DNA of 64,000 nt from CAIUGU01 sp040080215 (GCA_040080215.1 JBEBIT010000010.1:7759-71758), one strand, 5' to 3'; shown: positions 1-8,676, numbered from the stretch's first letter. The notes: a model not told the origin generated them from the sequence alone. Made by a program: numbers and translations.

Positions 1-213
1 GTGCACGGTGATGTTGCCGGCGCTGGTCGTCAGCATGTAGATGTTGTCGCGCACGGGCAGGACCGCGACTGCGTTCGGGTCGAGCGCCGGAATGACATTC
101 GGCACCTTCATGCGATCGCGAGGCGCAGGCGCGGCGGCCATCGCAGGCACGGCGAGCATCGCGGCGAGCAGCAGCGACAGGGGACGGAAAGACGTGAGTC
201 CGTTGCGGTTCAT
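1..213 (-). CDS. Exported MBL-fold hydrolase, N-terminal fragment cut by the window edge
   Basis: Only the first 71 residues are present; the rest lies before base 1. A Sec-type signal peptide (basic MNRNG start, hydrophobic core, AMA-type cleavage site near residue 26) is followed by a stretch ending in VRDNIYMLTTSAGNITVH. This closely matches the segment just after the signal peptide of the complete MBL protein at 10118-11191 (VRDNIYMLVGQGGNITLQ). The metal-binding motif is outside the window, so activity cannot be judged. It starts 11 nt after family A gene 225-1118 and is probably the last visible gene of the minus-strand run 4098 to 1. Family assignment rests on this paralogue match. Confidence 0.75.
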   Translation of the reverse strand, partial: MNRNGLTSFRPLSLLLAAMLAVPAMAAAPAPRDRMKVPNVIPALDPNAVAVLPVRDNIYMLTTSAGNITVH

Positions 214-224
214 TTACCGGCTCC

Positions 225-1118
225 CTAGCGAGCCGCGGGCGGCGTGCCCGGCAACGTCGACAGCGTCATGATGAATTCGGGATACGTCATGTCGGCGCCG
301 CCGCGGACGACAGACAGGGGCAAGCCGGTCTCGAGCGCGAGCTCCCTCAAGTCGGGATTCGACCAGGGCATCGTCGTCGGCACCACGCCTTTTTCGCGCG
401 GGACTTCGATGGTCGGGTAACAGGGCCGAGCCAGCCGCTGCAGGGTGTCGTCCTGGACGAACGTCTCGGTCGAGATATGCGGGGCTGTCAGGTAGACGGG
501 GTCATACACCACCGTCGCGAGCGTGAGATACGGTCCGTTGCGCATCCAGTGCTCGCTGAACGTCGCGCGGTCGCTGCGGGGCACGCCGTTGCGTTTCACG
601 TAACCGAGCTTAAGGTGCGTGGTCCACGTGACCAGCGTATCGCCCTCCCACTTGCCGGTGGTGAAGCCCTGGCGCGTGTGGCGTGCATTTGCTGGAGGAT
701 GCGGACGGCCATCCATCCAGATGGTGCGTTCGGGGCTCATCCACGACAGACGGAATTTCCACGCGACGATGCGCTGCGTGCCCGGATCGACTTCATTCCA
801 CCAGACGAGGTTGGCGGGACTGCGCGTGCCGTAGTCGCTCGGGTGCGGGATGCACTGGCGCTCGGGCATCGTGATCAACGCCGGATTCCAGCTGTCCGCA
901 GCCATGCGAGCAGCGTCGTTGATGGGCAGGCCCATGTAGTCGCCCGCCCGGGGGCCGGGCCAGCGATCGGAATAGTCTTCGTGGAAACGGAAGCCCCAGC
1001 CGCCGGCGAGATTCACCTGTGCGTGGGCAGGTGTCAGGGCGGGCAACAGCATCGCACACACAAGCAGTGCAGACAGGCGACGCAGCGCCTGTGCGCGGAT
1101 CACTCCATTCAGCAGCAT
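225..1118 (-). CDS. Exported family A protein of unknown function (A1)
   Basis: 297 aa, signal peptide to about residue 34 (ends AHAQ). I do not recognise a characterised family. Six copies in the window share these landmarks: L/F-x-G-x-W near the mature N-terminus, an HED motif, a PIND motif, a conserved Cys, RTIWMDGR-x-HP mid-protein, then GKWEGD, TTHLK, a (K/R)RNG-x-P motif, a DP-x-YLT motif and a C-terminal GG-x(n)-YPEF. A1 has all of them (HEDYSDRWPGP, PINDAAR, RTIWMDGRPHP, TTHLKLGYVKRNG, YPEF). It is the most divergent copy, with a shortened C-terminal linker. The absence of obvious nucleophile or metal motifs leaves enzyme and binding protein both possible. It lies between B1 and the partial MBL gene and is probably co-transcribed. 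Confidence 0.8.
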   Translation of the reverse strand: MLLNGVIRAQALRRLSALLVCAMLLPALTPAHAQVNLAGGWGFRFHEDYSDRWPGPRAGDYMGLPINDAARMAADSWNPALITMPERQCIPHPSDYGTRSPANLVWWNEVDPGTQRIVAWKFRLSWMSPERTIWMDGRPHPPANARHTRQGFTTGKWEGDTLVTWTTHLKLGYVKRNGVPRSDRATFSEHWMRNGPYLTLATVVYDPVYLTAPHISTETFVQDDTLQRLARPCYPTIEVPREKGVVPTTMPWSNPDLRELALETGLPLSVVRGGADMTYPEFIMTLSTLPGTPPAAR

Positions 1119-1274
1119 GGACTCCCCCGATCAACCCGACTGTGGCGGTCGCCGGTCTGCGCCAGCGATCCCCGACGATGGTAGCAGCAGCGCGGCATGC
1201 TGCGATGCGGTTTCAAGACCGATCACAGCGCCGTCTCTAGCCGTTTACGAAGAAGGACTGGCCGAGCGGCAGGC

Positions 1275-2069
1275 TTACCTGGCCGAGCACGCCGTCGGAT
1301 GCCACTTGGCGCGGTCCGCGTCCTTTTCCTTCTTGAAGTTCAGCGTCGTGAGCCACGGCGCATTGAGGTACACGGGGTCCTCGGCCAGCGTCGTGATGAC
1401 GAACCACTCGGTACCGTCCGTCTCCTCGAACCTGTCGAAGTACTCGGTGAGCTTGGCGCCTTCGCCGAACGGAATGCCGTTCTTGCGGAGATACCCGGGC
1501 TTCAAGTTCGTCGTTGTCACCTTGAGCGTGTTGGAGGTGCGCCCGGCGCGCTGCACGCCGATGGCGAGACCGACCGGGCGGCCGCCCGGAGCACCTTCCC
1601 ACTCGGCGATCGAATACCCCTGGAGGGTGGCCGGCGTGCCTGCAGGCGGTGCTTTTTCACCGAAGTGGAGCACACGCGTCTGCTGGGCCGCATCCGTTTC
1701 GATCTTGAGCGTGTTCTCGTCCTGCCAGGTAATCCGCAGACGCCCGGGCTCGCGCATGATCGCCATCGCGCCATAGCCCTTGCACTGGTCACCGGCCGCC
1801 TCGTCCTTCGCGGGATCCCACTGCATGCCTACCTTGCGCGCAGCTTCAGTGACCGGGATGTTGGCGAAGTCGCCCTTGAGCGGCGTGACCATGCGCCAGC
1901 GCCAGTCCTCGCTGATGACGGAGACCCACTGCCCGGTGAGGTCGGCCGGCGCGGCTGCCTTAGGCGTGCGCGGGGCTTGCGGAGGCGGTTGCGCCGCGTC
2001 GGCAGCGGTCACCACGAAAAGGGAAGACATCGCGACCAGGAGCGCGACCTTAGGTTTAATGGACTTCAT
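1275..2069 (-). CDS. Exported family B protein of unknown function (B1)
   Basis: 264 aa with a signal peptide ending near residue 25 (ADA). Family B (three copies here) is defined by L-T-G-x-W, an SEDWRWRMVTP-like block, WDP-x-KD, a conserved CK, RLRITWQD, LK(I/V)ETD, a GYLRKNG-x-P motif, EYF and a final cysteine. The middle and C-terminal landmarks run parallel to family A (weight-bearing W, E-D pair, GY-x-R-NG-x-P, DP-x-YL), so A and B look like branches of one superfamily; B lacks the DGR-x-HP block. The start codon lies 1 nt after the stop of the upstream MBL gene, which implies translational coupling. No function can be assigned from sequence. Confidence 0.8.
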   Translation of the reverse strand: MKSIKPKVALLVAMSSLFVVTAADAAQPPPQAPRTPKAAAPADLTGQWVSVISEDWRWRMVTPLKGDFANIPVTEAARKVGMQWDPAKDEAAGDQCKGYGAMAIMREPGRLRITWQDENTLKIETDAAQQTRVLHFGEKAPPAGTPATLQGYSIAEWEGAPGGRPVGLAIGVQRAGRTSNTLKVTTTNLKPGYLRKNGIPFGEGAKLTEYFDRFEETDGTEWFVITTLAEDPVYLNAPWLTTLNFKKEKDADRAKWHPTACSAR

Positions 2070-2070
2070 C

Positions 2071-3126
2071 TTACTTGGCTCCCTTCGGGGGCGCGGTCAG
2101 GCTCTTGTAGACGGTCTCGACGAACGCCTGGGCCGTGGGTCCGCCGTTCTTGCCGTAGGTGTTTTCGTAGTCGAATGCCGGGCGCGCGGCCTGAACCTGC
2201 TGCAGCGTCTTCTTGTCGTTGATCATCGCCTGCACGCGGTCACGCACGACCGTGATCATCTCGCGGAACTCCGACAGGTCGGCTTCATCGCACACACGGC
2301 CGTGTCCCGGAATCACGTACGTGCCGCGCTCCTGGAAGGCAGCCGGCACAGTGATCTCGAGCGCCTTGTTCACGCCACTGATCAGGCCGTTGATGCTGCC
2401 GCCCTGCCCGAGGTCGATGAGCGGGAAGCGGCCCGGTGTGAAGAGGTCACCCGTCGCCAGGACGTCCGAGCGGCGGAAGTAGACGAGGCTGTCGCCATCC
2501 GTCAGCGCGTTCGGCGCGTGGGTCAGGACGATCGACTCGTCGTTCATGAAGAAGTCTTTCGTCGGCAGGTAGTACTCGGCGGTGATGGTCGCGCCCGGGA
2601 TCGCCGGCTGCTTCCTGTCGGTGACGCGATTGAGCACGTTCTCGTGGGCGAGGATCTGCACGCCGTCGGCGGTGAAGCCCGCGAGGCCGCCCGCCGCGAT
2701 ACCCATCTTCTTCATGTTGGCAAGCTGCGCGGCGCTCGTGCCTGCAAGCTGGATGGCTTCGTCACCGCTCACGTGGTCAGCAATCGCGCTGGTATTGATG
2801 ACATAGCGGATCGGACGCCGCGTCTTCTGCATGACGAGTTCACGCACCTGCTCGAGCAGGGCGGGCGGCGGCGTATCGACGAACAAGGCGGCTTCATCGC
2901 CGATCTGGACTGCCACGTTCACGTCAAGGCCGGTCACCATGTAAACGTTGCCCTGCACGGGCATGAGGTCGAGCTTTGCGGCCGGTGCTGCCGGTGCCTG
3001 CGCTGCCGGAGCAGCACGACCCGCCCGCGCCGGCGCTTCGCCGGCAGAGGCAAGGCCGGCAAGCCCAAGCACGAGCGAAACGGCGAGCGCCAACTGCGTC
3101 TTCGGTTCTGGATTCTTGAAATTCAT
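2071..3126 (-). CDS. Exported MBL-fold protein with degenerate metal site (likely pseudoenzyme)
   Basis: 351 aa; signal peptide to about residue 28, then an Ala/Pro-rich linker and an MBL domain from about residue 52. It aligns throughout with the MBL proteins at 10118 and 36385, but the H-x-H-x-D-H motif reads S113-A-I115-A-D117-H118, so two of the histidine ligands are gone. The His of the NAHTDGD motif is Leu208. Asp227 (TGD) and His275 (PGHG) are kept. Binuclear zinc hydrolysis as in normal MBLs is therefore unlikely; a binding, mono-metal or subunit role is possible. The start at 3126 follows a clear CAGGAG ribosome site. The gene sits between A2 (45 nt) and B1 (1 nt). Confidence 0.85.
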   Translation of the reverse strand: MNFKNPEPKTQLALAVSLVLGLAGLASAGEAPARAGRAAPAAQAPAAPAAKLDLMPVQGNVYMVTGLDVNVAVQIGDEAALFVDTPPPALLEQVRELVMQKTRRPIRYVINTSAIADHVSGDEAIQLAGTSAAQLANMKKMGIAAGGLAGFTADGVQILAHENVLNRVTDRKQPAIPGATITAEYYLPTKDFFMNDESIVLTHAPNALTDGDSLVYFRRSDVLATGDLFTPGRFPLIDLGQGGSINGLISGVNKALEITVPAAFQERGTYVIPGHGRVCDEADLSEFREMITVVRDRVQAMINDKKTLQQVQAARPAFDYENTYGKNGGPTAQAFVETVYKSLTAPPKGAK

Positions 3127-3171
3127 GTTCGGTACTCCTGGTGTCGGATGGGTCGCTTGAGGAGGTCGTCT

Positions 3172-4098
3172 TCAAGGACCATCAGGACATACGGCACCGT
3201 CGTTCATGCACTTGCAGTACAGCGTGCACTTCTCGGGCGTGGTTGCCGGCTTTTCCATGTTCAGCCGGAATTCCGGATACATGGTCGCGGCGCCACCGCG
3301 GGCACCGCTGCGGGGCAAGCCCCAGCGATCGGCAAATTCATTGAGGAACGGATTGGTGCCGGGCAGGTAGGCGGGCACCGTCCCGGGCTCAGAGGTCGAC
3401 TCGCCGCCGTACTCGCACGGATTGGCAAACGTCCGCTGGCCCGGATCCAGCATCCAGCTCTGGCTGCGCACGAAGCGCTCCGTGAGCATCTCCGGATCAT
3501 CGACGATCGTGACAACGGTCAGCACGTCGCCATGACGCACCCAGCGCTCGGTAAACGTGCGGTTCGGGCCGGACGGAATGCCGTTACGCCGGTGGTAGTT
3601 TTCCTTCAGATGCGTGGTGGTGATCGCAAGCTGGTTGCCTTTCCACTCGGCCGTAGAGAATCCCTGCCACGTATGCGGGGCCTGCGGGCCCGGGTGCGGG
3701 CGACCGTCAAGGTAGACCGTGCGGTCCATCGTATGGAAGCCGATGCGCGTGTGGAACGCTACGGCCTGCTGGGTGACGGGATCCAGCTCGCGCATGATGC
3801 GGAGGTTGGCCAGGCCCCGCATGGAGTAGTCGCCACCGTGCTGGCGGCAGTTGTTCTCGGTGACGGCGACGATGCGCTCGGGGCTGTAACTGTCGGCGCG
3901 CAGACGGGCCGCGTCGTTGATCGGGATGCCGGAATAGTCGCCGAGATCGGGACCCGGAATGCGCTCGGGGCCATCCTCGTGATAGATCGGGCGCCATTCG
4001 CCTGTGAAGTCGATTTCCTGGGCGTTGACGCCCTGCCCGATCAGGGCCGAGGCGAAGAACAACAGCCCGAACGAGGCCGCCCGGCAAGAAGTGCGCAT
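3172..4098 (-). CDS. Exported family A protein with Cys-rich tail (A2)
   Basis: 308 aa from the ATG preceded by GAGGGGG (an in-frame ATG 39 nt upstream lacks such a site). Signal peptide ends near residue 27 (VNAQ). Family A landmarks: YHEDGPERIPGP, PINDAAR, a Cys in ENNCRQH, RTVYLDGRPHP, WQGFSTAEWKG, TTHLKENYHRRNG, DDPEMLTERF, YPEF. The C-terminus extends beyond other family members with a C-x3-C-x-C cluster (CTLYCKC). Nearly identical to A3 (7561-8481), including about 45 nt of 5' flank, so one is a recent duplicate. First gene of the run A2-MBL-B1-A1-MBL. Function unknown. Confidence 0.85.
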   Translation of the reverse strand: MRTSCRAASFGLLFFASALIGQGVNAQEIDFTGEWRPIYHEDGPERIPGPDLGDYSGIPINDAARLRADSYSPERIVAVTENNCRQHGGDYSMRGLANLRIMRELDPVTQQAVAFHTRIGFHTMDRTVYLDGRPHPGPQAPHTWQGFSTAEWKGNQLAITTTHLKENYHRRNGIPSGPNRTFTERWVRHGDVLTVVTIVDDPEMLTERFVRSQSWMLDPGQRTFANPCEYGGESTSEPGTVPAYLPGTNPFLNEFADRWGLPRSGARGGAATMYPEFRLNMEKPATTPEKCTLYCKCMNDGAVCPDGP

Positions 4099-4206
4099 AC
4101 AAACCCCCTCGAAGTGCAATCCAGCCCGTGGCGTCAAGGCAACGAGTCTGGCGAACGGGGGGAATCCTAGGGCAGTGGAGCGAACTGCGCTAGTAGGATT
4201 TGGACA

Positions 4207-5085
4207 TCACAGCAGGTGGGATGCCGAACGGAACTCGGCCGGGGAGTCTGTAACCGATTTCAGGAACGCGGACGGGCCCTCCCCGACGAGGAACTTGAAC
4301 TCCTTGGCCATGTGGTTCTGGTCGTAGTAACCCGCCTCCTGGCTCACGTCGGCCCAGCTCAATAGCGGCCGTTCGAGCTTCAGCCTCATGGCATAGCCAA
4401 AGCGGACCACGCGGGCATAGCGCTTCGGCGTCATGCCGAGCTGCTGCCGGAAAGCCCGGCTGAAGTGGCGGAGGCTGTGCCCGCTCTCGTCGGCCAGGCG
4501 CTCGAGATCGATAAGCCCATGCGAGCGATGCAGCGCCAAAGCGGCCCGGTGGATGGGCCCTTCTTCGAGGCTTGCTGCCAGCCGCGCCTGCAGGAAGTCC
4601 TCCACGCCCCGCCGCAACTCCACTGGATCACCGCCGCGGGCATGCACCTCGCGCAGGCGCCTCATCAACTCCTTGACGCCGGCACCGAGGTAGTCGGCGG
4701 CGTCGACGGCCGTGCCGAGAAACGCGGAATCCGGCAGGCCGAACAATCGACTGAGCGCCGCGGGCTGGAAAAAGACGATGAAGACCACGTGCCGCCCGGT
4801 GATCCGCAGATCGGCCGGACGCCGGCTTTGCGGGCCGACCAGCATGACCTCGGGCAGCTCGCGAAACCGCCCCGTGATGTATTCGAACGCCTCGTAAACA
4901 TCGCCGAGCCGGAACACCAGCATCGGATTCGTGTTGGCCGAAACGGGGCGGACGACTTCGCTCGCGACGAGGCAATCCCGATGGACATAACCCTGAACAT
5001 GATCTGTCAGCGGAGCGGTACCGGGCGGCAGCAGCGTCGCCGCGTCCGTCGGGAAGGCGTCGAGCGTCGTGAGCAGCCTGGCCAT
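4207..5085 (-). CDS. AraC-family transcriptional regulator
   Basis: 292 aa. The C-terminal ~100 residues form two helix-turn-helix units typical of AraC/XylS proteins (LERLADESGHSLRHFSRAFRQQLGMTPKRYARVVRFGYAM, then WADVSQEAGYYDQNHMAKEFKFLVGEGPSAFLKS; quoted here in broken form only as landmarks LADESGHS, RHFSRAFR, GMTPKRYAR, GYYDQNHMAKEF). The N-terminal half resembles a cupin-like sensor and has no known ligand signature. Start chosen at MARLLTT; in-frame codons farther upstream give an Arg/Ser-rich non-protein-like extension. It lies between the A2 gene and an NTF2-like gene on the same strand, so it may control the neighbouring exported genes. Its target site is not identified. Confidence 0.85.
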   Translation of the reverse strand: MARLLTTLDAFPTDAATLLPPGTAPLTDHVQGYVHRDCLVASEVVRPVSANTNPMLVFRLGDVYEAFEYITGRFRELPEVMLVGPQSRRPADLRITGRHVVFIVFFQPAALSRLFGLPDSAFLGTAVDAADYLGAGVKELMRRLREVHARGGDPVELRRGVEDFLQARLAASLEEGPIHRAALALHRSHGLIDLERLADESGHSLRHFSRAFRQQLGMTPKRYARVVRFGYAMRLKLERPLLSWADVSQEAGYYDQNHMAKEFKFLVGEGPSAFLKSVTDSPAEFRSASHLL

Positions 5086-5152
5086 GTTCTTAGGGAAGGA
5101 TGACGGCGAGCAGCGCCTAAGGAAACCCCGACGCTGCAGCCGTACCAACCTG

Positions 5153-5647
5153 TTACTGCGGACGCGGCGGGTTCTTGAGGGCGCTGTCCCAGTGCTCGAC
5201 GATCTTGCCGTTCTGGATGCGGAACGTATCAAACCACGTGGTCGTGTACTTCTTCGTGGCATCCGCCGGATCCGGGTATTCCTGCACGAACGACATGTTC
5301 ACGAGATCGCCTTCCGCGACGATCGCCACCACCTGGCGCTTGATGTTCGGCACGATGGGCTGCGGCTTCGCGAAACGGCCGAAGAACTCCTTGAACCCGG
5401 CAAGCCCGGTGGGCACGTTCGGGTTGTGCTGGATGTACGTCGGAGCGAGGTACTTGTCGGCGAGATCGAGATGGCCGCCTTCGAGCACCTCGCGCCAGAA
5501 GTCGAAGGCAAGCTTCTTGTTGGCGGCCAGCTTCGGGTCGCTGCTCTTGAGCAGCGCTTGCTGGTCGGCCACGCCCGTAACGGGCACCTGCGCCTGGGCT
5601 GTCAGCGCTGCAAGGCCGAGGATCAGTGCGGATACATAGCGGTACAT
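5153..5647 (-). CDS. Exported NTF2/SnoaL-like protein
   Basis: 164 aa. MYRYVSALILGLAALTAQAQ is a signal peptide. The mature part has the SnoaL/NTF2-like pattern: a helical N-terminus (KLAFDFWREVLEGG), a YIQHNPNVPTG motif, FKEFFGRF, then strands ending in TTWFDTFRIQNGKIVEHWDS, a hallmark of the predicted SnoaL-like esters and polyketide cyclase group (given as landmarks YIQHNP and GKIVEHWD). Such proteins are often cyclases, isomerases or dehydratases, but catalytic identity cannot be read here. The chosen ATG has GGAG six bases upstream; an ATG 12 nt earlier is the alternative. It lies between the AraC gene and the MBL lipoprotein gene. Confidence 0.8.
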   Translation of the reverse strand: MYRYVSALILGLAALTAQAQVPVTGVADQQALLKSSDPKLAANKKLAFDFWREVLEGGHLDLADKYLAPTYIQHNPNVPTGLAGFKEFFGRFAKPQPIVPNIKRQVVAIVAEGDLVNMSFVQEYPDPADATKKYTTTWFDTFRIQNGKIVEHWDSALKNPPRPQ

Positions 5648-5829
5648 CGTCGTCTCCATGGAGTGGAAAGGTAAAGCTTCCGACATCCTGGCAACGTGGT
5701 GGTTCCAACGCCGGGGATGTGGCTGCGGCCTGGTGATTGCCGCGGGAACGGCCCCCTGCCTCGTCTCGGGACGGGACAGGGGGTTCTCGATCTTCCAGTG
5801 CGGAGCGCCAGCCGGCGATCCGCGTCAGC

Positions 5830-7305
5830 TCAGCCTGCCGGCTTCGCGGCCGTCTTTGCAGCAACGGTATCCGCTGCTTCCTTGGCCGTCTGCAGCGTGC
5901 CGTGGATCGGCAGGTGCTTCTCGACCTTGATGCCCCGGTCGGCAATGTTCTTCAGCATGGTTTCCCACGCCGGGAAGATGGCGAAGCCAGGGCCGTACAG
6001 GTCTGCGTTGATCAACAGGCCCTCGCTCGGCACGAACGCCATCAGCATCGTGCCGGCATGCTCGAGGTTGTTGACGTGGTAGAGACGGATCTCCATCGCG
6101 TCGTCCTTGAGCATCTTCTGGTCCTCCACCGAATCGATCTTGGCGGCCTTGGGTGCCTTGGCCAGCGTGTCCTGCACGATCGTGTGCGGACGTGCCGTCA
6201 TCTGGTCGATGAACCCTTCCATGCTGCGATCCGCAATGATCGTCAGGCCTTCGGCAACGGCAGCGCGCAGGCCACCCGTATGATCGAAGTGATGGTGCGT
6301 GACGATGAGCGTCGTGAGCGGCTTCCCGGGCACGAGCGCCTTCGCGGCGGCGATTACTGCGAGGCCGCGGCTCTCGTTCAGCGGCGCTTCGAGCAACGTC
6401 AGGTGATCCTTGAACTCGAACACGACGCTGTTGTGGCTGCCGGGCAGCAGCCAGATGCCCTTGGCAACCTGCTGCGGCTTGATGTCATACACCGGGAACA
6501 TCGGCGGCTCTTCCGCGGCAACGACATCGGCAGGAGCGGCGAGATCGCCCACGTCGGCATCTACCTTGTTGCTGCTGACCTTGAGGTCAAGCGCGACGTC
6601 CTTGTCCTGCTTCGTCTGTATATGCGTGGGCAACTTGAAGCCGCCCGCATCAGCATAGTCGGCGAACACGGTCTGGATGACGACGTCGCCAAGATTGGCG
6701 TTGTACGCCGTCGACCGGACGGCCGTCGGCAGATGCGTGGCGAGATCGACTGCGAGCGTGAACGTGTCACCCTTTGCGGTCTCGACGTTGACCACCTGCA
6801 AAAGGCCCTCGTTATGGAAGCCAGTGACTTTGCTGGTCGGATCAAGGGCCGCGCGAACTGCAGCCAGCGGATGATGCAGCGCTTCGAGCCTGCGGTCGCG
6901 AGCAACCATCGCAGAGGCCCGTGCGGCCGCGTTCTGCGGTCCACCTACGTTGTAGGCGACGTCACCATCGAGGCCCTGGAACTGCCGCTGGACGCTGCCG
7001 GGGGCGAACGGGAAGGTATTGGCAGTGCGGACCATCTGCTGCGTGTAGCGACCGCCCGCGAGGTCGGTGCTGCGCTTGTATTCAGTCACGTCCCAGTTCT
7101 GCAGCTTGTTCTCGGGCAGCACGTTCTGGCCGAGGTTGCCCGCGAGCCCTTCCCCTTCGATCACGAGCGTCTTGGCCGCCTGGATCTTGGCGACACCACC
7201 CATCGCGTCGGCAGCTTGCTGAATCAGCTTTGTTTCAGGAGGCGTCTGTGAGCAGGCAGCGAGCGCCGCCAGCATGAATACGTGAGCCCAGCGTATGAAC
7301 TTCAT
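5830..7305 (-). CDS. MBL-fold hydrolase, predicted lipoprotein
   Basis: 491 aa. The N-terminus MKFIRWAHVFMLAALAAC has a lipobox (LAAC), so it is probably a membrane-anchored lipoprotein. Residues about 30-270 form a large N-terminal region of the kind seen in exported MBL proteins of unknown substrate. The MBL domain begins near residue 285 with the intact motif H337-H-H339-F-D341-H342 followed by TGG, and later histidines (HAGT, PIHGT) supply remaining ligands. Unlike the three shorter MBL paralogues it lacks the VRDNIYML segment. It is followed 182 nt later by the NTF2-like gene. Substrate unknown; hydrolysis of an ester, lactone or sulfate-type bond is the general family expectation. Confidence 0.85.
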   Translation of the reverse strand: MKFIRWAHVFMLAALAACSQTPPETKLIQQAADAMGGVAKIQAAKTLVIEGEGLAGNLGQNVLPENKLQNWDVTEYKRSTDLAGGRYTQQMVRTANTFPFAPGSVQRQFQGLDGDVAYNVGGPQNAAARASAMVARDRRLEALHHPLAAVRAALDPTSKVTGFHNEGLLQVVNVETAKGDTFTLAVDLATHLPTAVRSTAYNANLGDVVIQTVFADYADAGGFKLPTHIQTKQDKDVALDLKVSSNKVDADVGDLAAPADVVAAEEPPMFPVYDIKPQQVAKGIWLLPGSHNSVVFEFKDHLTLLEAPLNESRGLAVIAAAKALVPGKPLTTLIVTHHHFDHTGGLRAAVAEGLTIIADRSMEGFIDQMTARPHTIVQDTLAKAPKAAKIDSVEDQKMLKDDAMEIRLYHVNNLEHAGTMLMAFVPSEGLLINADLYGPGFAIFPAWETMLKNIADRGIKVEKHLPIHGTLQTAKEAADTVAAKTAAKPAG

Positions 7306-7560
7306 CTTCTTGTCCCCTCTGGTGGCCGGGCCCCGCCGCTCCGGCTTTTATTTCGATTCATGAGATGACGGATGCGACGGCACTCACCTGACCCGTCGCA
7401 GCAAAATCGCCGCCGATCATAGCGCGCAATAACTTAGGGAGGCCAGCGTGGTGAAGGGATGCGCTGCAACGGGAATTCGTGCTGCGGCGCGAAATAACAG
7501 GGCGAGACCGCGCGGAGGCATTCGCCCGACAAGCGCGCAGGCGCAATCCGTGCGAAAGCG

Positions 7561-8481
7561 CTAGTCAGGACATGCGTCTACGTCGTTCATGCACTTGCAG
7601 TACAGCGTGCACTTCTCGGGCGTCGTGGCCGGCTTCTCCATCTTCAGCCGGAATTCGGGGTACATCGTTGCCGCGCCGCCGCGGGCACCGCTGCGGGGCA
7701 AGCCCCAGCGATCCGCGAACTCATTGATGAAAGGGTTGGTACCGGGCAGGTAGGCAGGCACTGTCCCGACAGCGTATGTCGATTCGCCGCCGTACTCGCA
7801 GGGATTCGCCACCACGTGCTGGCCCGGATCCAGCATCCAGCTCTGGCTGCGGACGAAGCGCTCCGTCAGCATCTCGGGATCGTCCACGATCGTGACCACC
7901 GTCAAGACGTCGCCATGGCGCACCCAGCGCTCGGTGAACGTTCGGTTCGGGCCGGACGGGATGCCATTGCGGCGGTGGTAGTTTTCCTTCAGGTGCGTCG
8001 TGGTGATCGCGAGCTGGTTGCCCTTCCACTCGGCCGTGGAGAAGCCCTGCCATGTATGCGGGGCCTGCGGGCCCGGGTGCGGGCGGCCATCCAGGTAGAT
8101 CGTGCGATCCATCGTGTGGAAGCCGATGCGCGTGTGGAACGAAACGGCCTGCTGCGTCACGGGATCAAGCTCGCGCATGATGCGCAGGTTCGCGAGGCCG
8201 CGCATGGAGTAATCGGCACTGTGCTGACGGCAGCCGTTCTCGGTAACGGCGATGATGCGCTCGGGGCTGTAGCTGTCCGCGCGCAGCCGGGTCGAGTCGT
8301 TGATCGGAATGCCGGCGTAGTCGCCGAGCTCGGGACCGGGTCTGCGTTCGGGGCCATCCTCGTGGTAGATGGGGCGCCATTCGCCTGTGAAGTCGATTTC
8401 CTGGGCGTTGGCTCCCTGCCCGATCAGGGCCGAAGCGCAGAACAACAGCCCAAACGCGGCCGCCCGGCAAGAAGTGCGCAT
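7561..8481 (-). CDS. Exported family A protein with Cys-rich tail (A3)
   Basis: 306 aa, start at MRTSCRAAAFG with an ACGGGGG ribosome site. It differs from A2 by only scattered substitutions over the whole length and has the same C-terminal CTLYCKC cluster, ending a few residues earlier. Homology with A2 continues about 45 nt upstream of the start codon (shared AAGTGCAAT and AAGGCAAC blocks), so the duplicated unit included the leader. It stands alone between the MBL lipoprotein gene and the tRNA. Function unknown, as for A2. Confidence 0.85.
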   Translation of the reverse strand: MRTSCRAAAFGLLFCASALIGQGANAQEIDFTGEWRPIYHEDGPERRPGPELGDYAGIPINDSTRLRADSYSPERIIAVTENGCRQHSADYSMRGLANLRIMRELDPVTQQAVSFHTRIGFHTMDRTIYLDGRPHPGPQAPHTWQGFSTAEWKGNQLAITTTHLKENYHRRNGIPSGPNRTFTERWVRHGDVLTVVTIVDDPEMLTERFVRSQSWMLDPGQHVVANPCEYGGESTYAVGTVPAYLPGTNPFINEFADRWGLPRSGARGGAATMYPEFRLKMEKPATTPEKCTLYCKCMNDVDACPD

Positions 8482-8569
8482 GGATACCCCCGTTAAGTGC
8501 AATTCAACCAGTGCGGCAAAGGCAACACGCCTCGCGACCTCTTCGACAGATTCTCGTCCTGCCTTAATT

Positions 8570-8645
8570 TGGTGGGCCCGGCAGGACTCGAACCTGCAAC
8601 CAAGAGATTATGAGTCTCCTGCACTAACCATTGTGCTACAGGCCC
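8570..8645 (-). tRNA. tRNA with CAU anticodon, probably tRNA-Ile2
   Basis: A complete cloverleaf reads on the minus strand: acceptor GGGCCTG/CGGGCCC, D-stem GCAC/GTGC, anticodon stem GGAGA/TCTCT with loop CTCATAA (anticodon CAU), T-stem GCAGG/CCTGC with TTCGAGT loop, discriminator A and encoded CCA (bases 8572-8570). The anticodon arm and TGGTT variable loop resemble E. coli tRNA-Ile2, whose C34 becomes lysidine so that it reads AUA. Elongator tRNA-Met is the alternative. It sits alone between A3 and B2. Confidence 0.9.
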
Positions 8646-8676
8646 ACGCGGCACCAGTTTAGCTGACGCAGAAATG

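Noticed and set aside
1780..4170. Very long plus-strand open frame (about 800 codons) opposite MBL, A2 and part of B1
   Set aside because: Antisense to well-supported genes; translation is His/Arg/Val-rich without domain patterns, a normal artefact of high-GC third positions.
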